A stretch of 44,141 nt of DNA from positions 1 to 44,141 of the forward strand of contig MU386013.1 of assembly GCA_022497145.1 (NCBI GenBank). Direction: 5' to 3'. This stretch comes from Rostrohypoxylon terebratum. Its lineage: Eukaryota; Ascomycota; Sordariomycetes; Xylariales; Hypoxylaceae. Of the stretch, positions 25,189 to 35,612 are shown piece after piece. The notes beneath the pieces were generated by a model that saw only the letters and a list, made by a program, of their open reading frames with translations, ran no database searches and had not been told where the DNA came from. Within the stretch, counting starts at the first letter, position 1. Each line of letters opens with the position of its first letter. A program made the position numbers and the translations under genes.

Positions 25189-27400
25189 ATTTTATTAATA
25201 TTTGTTAATATTTATTATAAGATTAAAGTTTCATAAAAAGGTAATAAAAACTTTTTTAATTTAATATTATACGAGATTACATAGTAAAGTGTAAAGTTAT
25301 TTTCGTATTAAAATTAAATTAAATTAAAGTTAAAACATGTAAACTATTATTTTTTCAAGTATTTAAGGGGTTTTTATCTTAGTTATTATAAGGTTTTTTC
25401 CTTTTTTTAAGTGTAAAAGTTTAATGGAAAAGTTTTTAAAAAATATAATATAATTATAGTTAAGGTTTTATATTTTAAAATATTTACTTATAATAGTTCC
25501 GTATAATTAACGTATATAAATAATATACTTTAAATAGTTAATTAAAGTAAAAGTTAATAAAATAAATAATAATTAATAAATTATGTTTTATATTATTTTA
25601 TATTAAAATGTTAGTAAATAATTTTAATTATAAAATAATAAAAAGTACTTTTATAAAAAAACGAAAAAAGCTTTAAATTTTATAATAATAAACAAAAAAC
25701 TTTATTATAATAAAATATATAAATTAATAAATTTTAAAATAAAAAAGTTAATATATTTAAAGTTATATAAAAAGTATATATTATTAAAAAAGTTAAGAAA
25801 AAAAATTTTTAATAACGAATTAATTTTTTAGTTATTATTAAAAAAGTTAGTTTATTTATATATTAATTAAATATTTCGAAGTTTTAAAAAATCTATAATG
25901 TTATAAAGGTATTTTAAATATATAAAATTTTATAAAAAATAACAATAACAAATAATATTTATATAAAATCGAATATTTTTAACTTAAAAAATAAATCGAT
26001 AAAAAAGAAAATTTTACTTAAAATACTTAATAAAATAAAAAAAATATTACTTAAAACATAATAAATAATACTCGAAAAAACTATTACTAATAAACGTTTT
26101 TAAATTAATTTATTAATATAATTAAATATATTTCATAAATATAATTAAATAAAAAAAGTTAAATTTATACGTTTTAATAAAGAAATTATTAAAATTTCGC
26201 TTTAAACTTTTTATAACGTATTAATATTATTTAAAAACTTAAATAAACCGTTATTTTTTTAATATAACGTTAAATAAAAGTTATATTATTTATGAAAATA
26301 AAATTAAAGTAATGATAACGGAAAAAATCGAAGTAAATTTATAATTAAAACGATTATATTTTTTATAAAAAGAAAATTATTAAATAATATAATATATTAT
26401 AACTTTAAAACTTAATACGTTTTAACCTTTAACGTTATTTATTAACGTAGTTATATTATATTTTATTAAATCGTAATTTAATCGCATTTTAAACTTTACT
26501 TAAAAAATATATTATTAATTATTTAATTAATTATTAAAACCTTTTATAATATTTTTATTATAAACTTTTTAAAAAAATTAAACTAATGTTTTTTAAAAGT
26601 TATTTAACCTTTCAAACTTTTTTCGGTTTTATATTTTTTTATATTTTTAATTAAAAATTATTTTTTTAATAATAATATATATTAATAATATAATTTAAAT
26701 TAAAAAACTTATTAATAAATTAATATTTATAATTATAATATTTTAATTTATATATGAATTTAATTATAATTTTATATATTTTTTTATGTATTTTAATTTT
26801 TTTATTACTTTATATTTTATTATATATTTGTTAAATTTTAATTTATAATAACTTTATTAATAAAATTTTTAAAAACTTTTGAATTTTATAATTAAATTAA
26901 TTACGTTAATATAATGTTAATAATTTTAATTATATTATTATTAAACTTTTAAAAGGTTATATTTATAAAAAACTTAATATTTAATAGTTTATATACTTAT
27001 TTTATAAAACTAATTAAACGAAACTTAATTAAAAAAAGGATTATATTTTAAATAATATTATATTTCTTTATTAAAACCATTTAAAACTATTAAAAAATCA
27101 TTAAAAATCATTAAAATTATAACGTTATAACCGTTGTTTATTTACTTTTTAATTATTTTAATAGTTAAACTTTTAAAGTATATTTAAATGGTATTAATAA
27201 AAATAATAATATTAATAACGCCGTTAAATTCGATGTTATAAAAAAGTATTATAGTTTAAATAAAAAAAACTTATTTTAAAATTTTAATTATAATTAGTTT
27301 TATTTAATAAATAATTAATAAAGGCTTTAAAATAATTAACGTTAAGTTTTTTTAAATACCGTTTTTTATAATATTAAAAGTATTAAAGGTAAAATAATAA
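25189..27400. repeat. Unassigned RIP-degraded DNA
   Basis: AT-rich with no open frame. The stretch 26,543-26,660 resembles 11,098-11,195. The remainder was not assigned. Confidence 0.35.
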
Positions 27401-27634
27401 ACAAGTGATTATAATTATAAACGAATATATAATTTAAAATATAAATATTTTAATTTTAAAAATAAAATTTATAATATAAATTAAATTATTATTTTTAATT
27501 TAAATTGTTTTTAATATATATATCGTAAAAATTTATAAAAAATAGTTTTATCGATATAATTTTAATTAATTATAAACCGCGCTTACAGCTCGAAATACAC
27601 TATTAATATACATTATTATTAAAATAGTAACACT
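27400..27634 (-). mobile_element. TIR element X, copy 4 at the compartment edge
   Basis: Read on minus from 27,634 it begins with the family terminus AGTGTTACTATTTTAATAAT, then TTCGAGCTGTAAGCGCGGTT, and continues as the 5' part of X with an internal deletion. The AT-rich compartment ends with this element. Only 51 bp separate it from the stop codon of the first gene. The inner limit is approximate. Confidence 0.62.
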
Positions 27635-27685
27635 TAAAATTTAAAGTGTACGGTCTTTTTATCAACCGATTGTATCGCTATTTTT

Positions 27686-29150
27686 TCATGTTTTCCCGCT
27701 AGGTAAAAAACTTTTAGGGACCGCCTTCGCTTCACTTAATGTATCTTTAAATGACTGTGACTGTAGCTCCTCTTCACTTTCGTTATGTTTTAGTCGGTTT
27801 TCCTTTGACATTCCCCATATACTACTTCTTTTAACCGTAATATCCGTGGTGCAAATGATCGTGTTATTCATCTTCAGTCGGTCCTCTTGACGGCTATCCT
27901 GAGCTTCTTCATCCCCAGCAAATGTTGTCAAGTCGTAACCCCCATAACCGTGGCTACCTTGATTACCCTTTCCGTATCTGCCACCAAACTTCCCTACATC
28001 AGAGCTGCCAATCGTCTTCGGCATGTTGCCTGAGCGAGCAATTCCTGCCGTTGTACTCCATATACCGAGACCCTGGGCAGCCATTCGATATAACGGCCGT
28101 AGTGTGGCTAAACTACCTGCCGTAATCGCCAAGCCTTGCTCTGTTGTTGACCAGACGGCGATGTACACAGTCGCCCCTTTTCCTGGAAGTCAACGGCCGC
28201 CCTCTCGAGGGAAGAAAGAAAGGGGGGCGAGGGAGGATTTGCTATACTTACATAAGAAGTCTGGGTCCTTGAAGTCTTTGATATAAGCCAGACGAACCAC
28301 AACAGCAGAACTAGCTCTATAATGGTAACTTCATCAGTTTGTAGCTCAGCTCGGCGGTATGAAATAGACACACTTACACGCAACCCATACTAAGGATCGG
28401 AATCAAGGCAATCTTAGTTTTCTTATCCATCTGAAGACCCCAAATCAGGACAATAGGAAGAGTAGCAAACGTGAAGTCGCATATCACATTCAGGGCGCTG
28501 TAGAGGTAGGTAAGAGCGGCGATGATATTCACGTCGATACAGGAACCTTGGTCTACGCCGCTAAATCTGAGCCAGAAATATGGAATTGGGTTGCATTGCA
28601 GAAGAGTGACAAAGAAGAAGACCAAGCCCGTGACGACCGTGAGTAGGAGGTTGACGTAGATAATGTAGTGGTGAATTCGCAGAACTGCAATGCGTAGGAG
28701 GAAGAGACCGATCGAAATTTTGGAAGCAATCATGGTCAGGCAGTACCAAATATAGCAGAGCCACCAATACTTGACAATGTTTAGCTCAGAAGAGACCAAG
28801 ATTATTCAGAGGGGGCATTTGGCTAGTAGTCATACCATCATGGCCTTCTCGATGTCAGGGGTTTCCAGATCTGTAAAATGACGCCCTGTCCCGTAATGGA
28901 TGCCAGTAATAGCACACGTACAGAAGAGGATGAAGGAGACCTGGTCCGTTTAGAACAAAACAAACTTCTGTGAGGCTCAGTAACGGGGAAAACGTACTGT
29001 TGCTGCCATCATCGTCCAGTCATCGGCGCCGAAGGCTTTCACTATACCCAGACGTGTGTAGCATCTTAGGAAGATAGCTATCACCGTTGTTGTCAACAGG
29101 GCGATACATACTCTCATCAGCTCCGGGCCTCTGTTTTCGGTGGTGGCCAT
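27686..29150 (-). CDS. Fungal rhodopsin-domain seven-TM protein 1
   Basis: A predicted integral membrane protein of about 401 residues, of the fungal rhodopsin-like domain family related to SAT4 and PTH11-type proteins. Five exons: 29,150-28,998, 28,940-28,836, 28,769-28,378, 28,316-28,252 and 28,176-27,686. Introns are GT-AG, 57-75 bp. The second intron could instead end so that the exon starts at 28,784, adding LNIVK. Seven hydrophobic spans fall at about 12-29, 50-64, 87-112, 120-143, 168-190, 203-225 and 240-262. Family marks include FGADDW (40-45), YGTGRH (about 66-71), SKISIGLFLLRI, the MGCVASSAVVVRLAYIK block across intron 3, and WSTTEQGL (247-254) with LRPL (264-267). A hydrophilic tail of about 135 residues follows. 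There is no CFEM domain and no obvious retinal-binding lysine. It may act as a membrane sensor or in secondary-metabolite clusters, but the ligand and role are unknown. It ends 51 bp from the AT-rich block. Confidence 0.88.
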
Positions 29151-30370
29151 GGCGATGCACCCGGTCTGGTCGTGGTCTTCGAATTACGAATATACTAGGT
29201 GGTAGAAGAGAAATATGATAATCTAATAGTCAGTTTATGGATATGGATGTCTTTGACCTATCGAGGAAAGTACATCAGCAACACAACCTAACAGAGACGT
29301 CGTATATATCACACAGAGGACATTAATACAGCAACGAACCAGAGAATCACACCCTTCGGCTAAGTCGGTATGGAGAGAGTGTCGACTATTATATTCGAGA
29401 AAGCCGGACCAACAAATTGTGACCCTTCCCGTCCGTGAATACTGCTACTCCACACGGTTCCACTTAGGAAACCCCTGAATACTCTGGCAGTAGAACGACT
29501 GAAGATACGGATCTCCGGACTGGCAAGATCTAGCGTGATACTAAGATAGGATTTGACTTCACGGTTCTCCTTACGCAACTTACAAAGAGATACTTGCCCA
29601 ACAAGTCCCTTCCAGCAACCGAGTATCTTCATAACAGGTCATCAGTTGCCAGCTCTCATCTTACCTGGTCTATTACGAATCTGAGGTTATAGAATCAACT
29701 GTTCACCAATGGCACGACGGGGTCGAGCAGACAGAGAGGTCCATTGGCATGCGGATTGCAGGACTGGCTGTGCTAGTTCATGTTGTACCTGGTACTGGGA
29801 AAGATGTTAGACGTTAGACGTTAGACTTTAGTCCCGAGAGATCGGCTCTCGGTACTTGACAAGATCTGGTAAAGCATGGATTTCTCATGGTACGCTAGCG
29901 TTCTTCATTCAAGAGACTCGTGTGCCTGAGAGCGTGAGGCTAGTGCCTTCTGTTGCGTACCATCAAGTGTATATATCGCTTAGGATTTTCCCCGATTGGC
30001 GGCATGGTGAGGCGTCGTAACCGGTCGTAGTGACTACATACTATAGTACAATACATAGTGATTATTACTAGTTATTATAGTCTATACTATGTAGTATTAA
30101 TGACAGCCCTGGAGCGTTCGCCGTACCCTGTCAAGTAAGATTGGTGGCGCTGCTTTCGGATGAGACTTACCCATTAAAGCTACCATTCGAGCTCAGACCT
30201 CCTCTTCGGTAATTCGCTGCGCTAGGTATCTGGGATTCTGGGTCAACTTCCAGTGATCGGCGAATGTCAGGCAGTCAGGCAGTTAGTTAGCTTCTCCACA
30301 AATCCATTTGGTGGGTCAAGCTTTGCATGGTTCATCACATCATTGTGTCGTGCTTTAGGACCGGCTGTCC

Positions 30371-30412
30371 GGGGACGGGGGACGGGGGACGGGGGACGGG
30401 GGACGGGGGGAC
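30371..30412 (+). repeat. GGGGGAC tandem repeat
   Basis: Six near-identical 6-8 bp units of the form GGGGGAC in a row. Runs of four to six G separated by AC could form a G-quadruplex on the plus strand. The repeat creates the proline- and arginine-rich part of a spurious antisense frame (30,267-30,794). Confidence 0.9.
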
Positions 30413-31890
30413 CGGGAAAACGGGTCCAAGCTCTATGTACTATTACAACTACAACGCAGAAAATCACGTGGTAAATACCTATTAGTACTACTACGTAAAT
30501 CGATATTGTCTTTGAAACAACCCGACTGACGCTAATTCTATAACAAGCCACACGCCCGTGCTGGCGTCCAATTGAACATGGGAGGAGCCTCAGCTCATAG
30601 AAAGCGTAGAAAGATCTACATATGTATGATATGTGGTAATGTACCTGTTCGCATATCTGATCATTCACTGCTAGTCTGATTATGTGCGGTAATACATAGT
30701 ACATAAGTAGGGTTATTTGAATAATCAAGTTATGTCCATCCCCTATTATCTTGTGTAGGCCAGGGAGATCTCGATGGCATAACTTGTATAACATAAAATT
30801 TATGGCTACACGATTACCTACCTAGGTCCTAATTACCTAGACATGCGAATTATATTTGTAATTATTGAGTATGATGGTATCGAGATCGAGATGGGTTGTC
30901 GGAAGATTTTATACTGCGTGTTGTAAAACGCACTTAGTTACACGAGTCGCGGAATTCTCTTATAATCTTTTTTTTTTACCAAGGTAGGGAGAGAGAGGGG
31001 TTTTGAGAGGGAAGTTCAGTATTACTATGTAAAGACACGTCCTATGTAGCCCCCGGTAGCCTTCTCGGTGCCACCCCCATAGGGAGATTGTCTTGTTGCT
31101 CCACGAGCACCTACTATGTAATACACTAGGACCTAGATGGATACTGGTCCCTCGTTAGATCCACATCGTTTCTCAGAACACTACACTAGGTACTTAGTAT
31201 AAGCAGTATTATAAGCAAATACATTTTTTTTGGACAATTATCCAGGTACTTATCAAAATAAATACCTATGAGGAAAAAAAAAAAAACAAAGGAAAATTTT
31301 CAAGGTTACTATGACTATTTCTAGATCTAATTTACCAGGAATTTAAAGCATTTCCTCCACTCTTTTCCCGCCTTACGGTGGAACCAGCTATCGGATTGCC
31401 GGCACACAGGCTCATTTTGTTTCCAATTTTCGTTCCTAGTACACTTGACCGAGCAGATGAGTATGAATGAGGAGCAGGATGTGAGGCAGGACTAACGATA
31501 TGTGATTTAGCAGAAAGCCAGCACCCAATTACCTTCTTCGGGTAGAAGCCCGTCTCTGCCGGACCTCCGACAATTTCTCCAATTGGATTGTTCGGTACTC
31601 GACAACGCAATAGATAGTAACCTATACATGATACTGGTGTCGAGCATGATATATTAGTTTGATTTTTTTTTGTGGGGGGGAGGGGGGGGATTTGGTTTAA
31701 TATAGGGAGTGCTCATATAAAATGAGCGATCAAATTCACGTGGATAATCGATGGGGATGAAGAGGAGTTAATATATAATGGGTTTGAATGTGCTGTCATG
31801 TTCTGGGAATATGAATGCCTAACCTACTAAGAAAATATGTTCGTCGTCAAGGTGACGATCACCTAAGTAACTAACTCTACTGTTTCCTTG

Positions 31891-31904
31891 ACTAGGTACC
31901 TAGT
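31891..31904. promoter_or_regulatory. ACTAGGTACCTAGT palindrome
   Basis: A perfect 14-bp palindrome 11 bp beyond the stop codon of the GMC gene. Related TAGGTA or TACCTA words recur through the gene-bearing half (for example 30,818, 41,149-41,160, 41,876 and 41,970). This is a sequence observation only and the function is unknown. Confidence 0.4.
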
Positions 31905-31914
31905 CTCGTCCATG

Positions 31915-33877
31915 TTACTCGCCCGCTCTTATAATATCAGCGGCCTTCTCGGCAACCGCATAGACGGAGCTCTGTATGTTTCCTCTAGGAATTAGCGGGA
32001 AAATACTAGCATCAACGATTCTTAGACCATCTATCCCGTACACTCTCAATCTCGAGTCTACCACGCCACCAGACTCCATGGGCAACATCGCCGCTGTCCC
32101 GCAGACGTGATAATGAGGTGTGTATCCATTTTTGACTGCTTCTTTAGCTTGGTCTATTGTTTCAACTCTTTGTCCGCCGTTATGTAGACGCCGCCCCCCT
32201 TCCTTGAAAAGCTCTCGCAGTGGCGAGGTGTCGCGTATCTTCTCCAGAAGCAATGCATGTCGCGCATGCAATTCTAGGTCAAGCGGATGAGACATGGCAC
32301 GTGGATCAACGATGGGTGGCGAGCGTGGGTCTGCTGATTGTATGTGAACTGACCCCCTGCTGAAGGGGTGGTTTAGAACAGCAACGATCGATGCGTAAAA
32401 GCCTTCGGTGCCAAGGCCAAAGACCTGCGAAGGGGAATCGCCGGGGAAGGGGTTTAGCTGGAATGGCGCGAGCGTGAACTGCGCCGAGCAGTCACCTGGA
32501 GCACAAATTTGTTCACGGAGAACTCTAGGTTCAACATCTGCCTGTCCAAGCTCTGAAAGTAGCTGGCTGACGGGTATCGGCGCAAGATTTTCGTCTTGTA
32601 GCGGGAAAAAGGCCGACGCAAGTGCGTTGACGGATAGGGGTCCTGCTTTCGCCCCTTGATACGCACCCATCAAGGCTTCAACAACGTTCGGGTTACGCAT
32701 CTGATCACCCGACGTCATCGGGTCGGCCACTTCCCACGAAAAGGGTACAAATCCGTGATCCTGGAGGTTCTCACCCACATTAGGATTATCAAGAAGGCAA
32801 TCAATCCCGTGCTTAGCAAGCATGTCCTTGCCACCAATTCCAGATAGCTCCAGTAGCTGAGGTGTCTTCACTGCACCAGCGGCCAGAATAACCTCGCGCG
32901 AAGCGGTGACCTTTCGTGTCTGGCCATCTTTCGTGATGAACGTGACACCGGTAGCTCGGCGTTTATTGGTGTCGCTGGATTTCGGGGAAAATAGGATCTT
33001 CTCAACGAACGCCTCGGTGACAACACGAAGGTTTGGTCGCTGGGCAATCTTCTCAGAAAAGTACGCATTTCCTGCGTGGCTCCTTTCCCTCGTTACCGGA
33101 TGGAGCGTAGCAGCATTGTTAAAGGCCCCAATAGATGTGCCGGCGATAGGGTCACCGTCAATAGGTTTGCATAGGGTGGACCACGCGCGTGGCCAAGCTT
33201 GGGTAAAGGGGGGGAAACCCTCCTCGCTGCCATATGAGATCTGAACAGGGCCGTCCGTACCATGAGCCCCATTCAAATAATCTAGCATGAACTCCTTTTT
33301 GAGCTTCTGCTGGGGTTCGGTGAACGTGTGGAATTTGCGGAAATAACTTTCCATCATTTCCCACCCCCAGCCCGTGTTTCCTAACTTCTCCCATGTGTCA
33401 AAGCCCGATTTAGACGGGTATATAACCATCCCGAGGTTTATGCTTGGACCACCAATGAGTCAAAAAAAAGTGCTGATATGTACTAGAGAGGTGGGAAATC
33501 ATCTACTCACGCTGAAGATCCGCCTAGAGTTTTACCCAGAGGTTGTGCTAGTCTTCGATTGTTAAGCCCGACCTATCAGCGATTGAATATTAAGCTATTC
33601 GAAGACCCTGAGCGCAGTGGATAATGTAACATACCTGGGGCTCCGTAGTGATGCACCAGTCATAATCCGGGTCGAAATATAGAGAAGCGGCGAGACCCTG
33701 GATGGAAATCTTGGGATCTGCCAGGCGGTTCGCGCCAGCTTCGAGGACTAAGACGCGAACGTCCTCATCCTCAGTCAACCTCGAAGCGACCACAAGCCCA
33801 GATGTTCCACCCCCGACGACAACGTAGTCGTACTCCGTAGCTAAGCCAGTGGTCGAGGCGGTGTCGACGTTGGCCAT
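31915..33877 (-). CDS. GMC-family FAD-dependent oxidoreductase
   Basis: A glucose-methanol-choline (GMC) oxidoreductase of 610 residues, a typical family length. Three exons: 33,877-33,635, 33,572-33,511 and 33,442-31,915, with 62- and 68-bp GT-AG introns. The exon joins restore TTEPQ-VGLNNRR and GGSSA-INLG without a break. The FAD-binding GGGTSG motif is at 22-27 and the ribose-binding LEAG at 45-48. GMC signature 1 (GKTLGGSSAIN) is at 94-104 and signature 2 (GAVKTPQLLELSGIG) at 291-305. GENLQDH is at 325-331. The C-terminal active site has His547 in HVCGTAAM and Asn590 in PRGNIQSS, a His-Asn pair. No signal peptide or PTS1 is visible, so it is probably cytosolic. Members oxidise alcohols, sugars, choline or polyketide intermediates; the substrate cannot be told. 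It is transcribed away from rhodopsin gene 2 across a shared 1.7 kb region. Confidence 0.95.
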
Positions 33878-35612
33878 GATCTATTGGTACATATGGACCG
33901 TCGGCCCGTCGGTATGGAACAATGGAGGAAAGAGTTTGTATGTATAAAAGAGGGAGGGAGAGAGAGAGAGAGTGTGTGTGTGTGATTGTGTGATGTCAGT
34001 TCCAGGGCAAGGAGGGGGAAAAGGAGCGGGAAAAGGAGAGGGAGAGGTGACAAGTCGCGATAGGTATTCCGCAGGATGGGGTAGTACATATGTTTATTAA
34101 TAAGTATCGTAATGCAGACCCTCTCGACCCTCTCGACCCTCTCATGCAGTTGCGAAAAAAAGGCTTCCAAGCTTCCTTCCTGGATCCCCACTCGAACATC
34201 CTACATAGTACGTGCGCCATCGCGCCAAAACGCCAGGGTAACATTCATTCCACCGGGGGGACCAATTTTCCGATAAGTCGGACGAATCAGCCTCATGGTG
34301 GTATGATGGGTACTATGATGGGTAGAAGATCTGAAGATGGGTATGATGATGCGCGTCTACGCCGCAGCACGATCAGTAACTTTAACGACACGACACAGAT
34401 TCCATAACCACGCAACGAAACTATTCCTCTTTTAGCAGAAACGTGTCTAATCTTAGCTAGCGTCAGGGCTTTGACCACACATGTCTCCAGATCTTTTCGG
34501 ACTGTCTCCATATTATGAACCACTTTTAATTACTAGAAGCATCATGGATTACCAGGATGGATTACTTGATCGTGTGGGTTGTTTTTTTCACCATTCTGTA
34601 TAAGGTACTTTTTACGAAGGCAAAGATGCTAAGTTAGCATATGTGCATATACTATTTCGTGAGATATTTTAGCTTTGAAAATGTTCTAAAAATTCTTTTA
34701 TATGAATTAATCGATCAAATACTTAAGTAGCTATCTATTAATATAGAAAATATATTTTCTTAAATTGAATTACTGCGTAAAATGTGCAACAGGCATGAAA
34801 AGGTTAAAGTTGATTATGAAGTGTAAGATATGTACCTAGTACAAACTGCAAGTGTTTAAATGAGGAAAGGTGGTTACAGAACTTGTTTTATGTCGTTAAA
34901 GTTACTGCAGCTCTAACACCCTGTTAATATTATAATGCTTGCTACCTTAATAATTGCTTGCGTCTGTGCGTGACATACTATGTAATAGTATGTATATCAG
35001 AATCACTGCGTACCGTACTCTGCAGGTACCTCCTAAATTCCTCGGAAAAGGTTGTTTTTTGTAAATTACTATAATTTATTCTTTTTCATGACGACAATGA
35101 TGATTGCTAGTGGGTTCTACGCTACTGAGTGGTGTACGGTTTGTTAACGAACTACGTGCTTACGGGACATAACCCGCCTTCATGGTGTTTGGAGAGCCAT
35201 GAGAGACAAAGCTAGAGCTTTGCCTGACAAAATAAACATAAAATTAAGATGCCTCCTAATGCTACGTTAATCCAAACGTCTTCGAAGATTTTTAGCAACT
35301 TGTTTTCAAGGGGTTTTCAAGGGGTCATAACTATTCGTAATAAAGTCCGGTCTAGAGCCACTCTCACCCTTGAGCATCGCTTCTCTCAATCCCTGAAAGA
35401 AGAAAATATCAGCACAAAACTTCAAGGATACAAAATCACATAGATCCCTGTTAAATCTGAACAGATTCGATTGCATTTGCTGTCTTATCTTCCGGCATGG
35501 CTGCTCCGTGATCCTTTATGTACACGATTGCTTCAGAGATCTTGAGAACCTTTCCCTCTCCCCATTTCCAACTTTGATTTATGCTTCCTGTGCCTACACA
35601 TAACCGGCGAAA
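33878..35612. promoter_or_regulatory. Divergent promoter region, GMC and rhodopsin 2
   Basis: 1.7 kb between two start codons that face away from each other. On the GMC side there is a GA/GT-rich tract at about 33,950-33,988 (CT/CA-rich on the coding strand, as in many fungal promoters), a GACCCTCTC triplication at 34,117-34,143, and ATGATGGG-type repeats near 34,302-34,350. The middle (34,600-34,900) is AT-rich. ATG-initiated frames here (for example 35,249-35,443, 64 codons) are not recognisable. No binding sites can be assigned. Confidence 0.55.
34117..34143 (+). repeat. GACCCTCTC x3 tandem repeat
   Basis: Three perfect 9-bp units in the upstream region of the GMC gene. Short microsatellite-like repeat of unknown effect. 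Confidence 0.9.

Larger units (their letters stand above)
1..27634. repeat. RIP-degraded AT-rich transposon block
   Basis: This block is almost entirely A and T. The remaining C is mostly followed by C, G or T rather than A, and the remaining G is seldom preceded by T. That is the expected result of RIP, which turns CpA into TpA on both strands of duplicated DNA in ascomycetes. Apart from the LTR islands, no open frame of useful length survives. The block holds two inverted gypsy copies, a second gypsy lineage, small TIR elements, LTRs and unassigned repeats, listed separately. The right edge is abrupt and coincides with the end of a TIR element at about 27,634. Such blocks correspond to AT-isochores, centromeric or subtelomeric heterochromatin in other ascomycetes. 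Which of these applies cannot be decided here. Confidence 0.93.
29151..31914. other. Intergenic region, rhodopsin 1 to GMC gene
   Basis: No supported gene in 2.8 kb. Composition is ordinary. It contains the upstream region of the rhodopsin-domain gene, an imperfect inverted repeat around 30,030-30,095, a G-rich tandem repeat at 30,371-30,412, several ACTATGTA-type words, and a perfect 14-bp palindrome ACTAGGTACCTAGT at 31,891-31,904. Short frames such as 29,360-29,632 and 31,332-31,610 (both minus) match nothing I recognise. Confidence 0.6.

Noticed and set aside
1..27634. Mitochondrial DNA as an explanation for the AT-richness
   Set aside because: No mitochondrial genes or tRNAs are recognisable. 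The block holds decayed gypsy RT and LTRs with target duplications and a RIP-type dinucleotide pattern, and it is continuous with nuclear genes with spliceosomal introns.
27686..29150. Light-sensing opsin interpretation of the rhodopsin-domain proteins
   Set aside because: The proteins match the fungal rhodopsin-like integral membrane family by motif, but no retinal-binding lysine is evident in the last TM segment of either, so light sensing is unsupported.
30253..30794. Overlapping frames of 73 and 175 codons
   Set aside because: Both depend on the GGGGGAC tandem repeat, which supplies a low-complexity segment. No domain or splice pattern is visible.
32408..33244. Several plus-strand frames opposite the GMC gene
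   Set aside because: They are antisense shadows of a long, strongly conserved coding exon.
33841..34407. Frames of 82-116 codons in the GMC upstream region
   Set aside because: Built on GA, GT and GACCCTCTC simple repeats, with no recognisable features.
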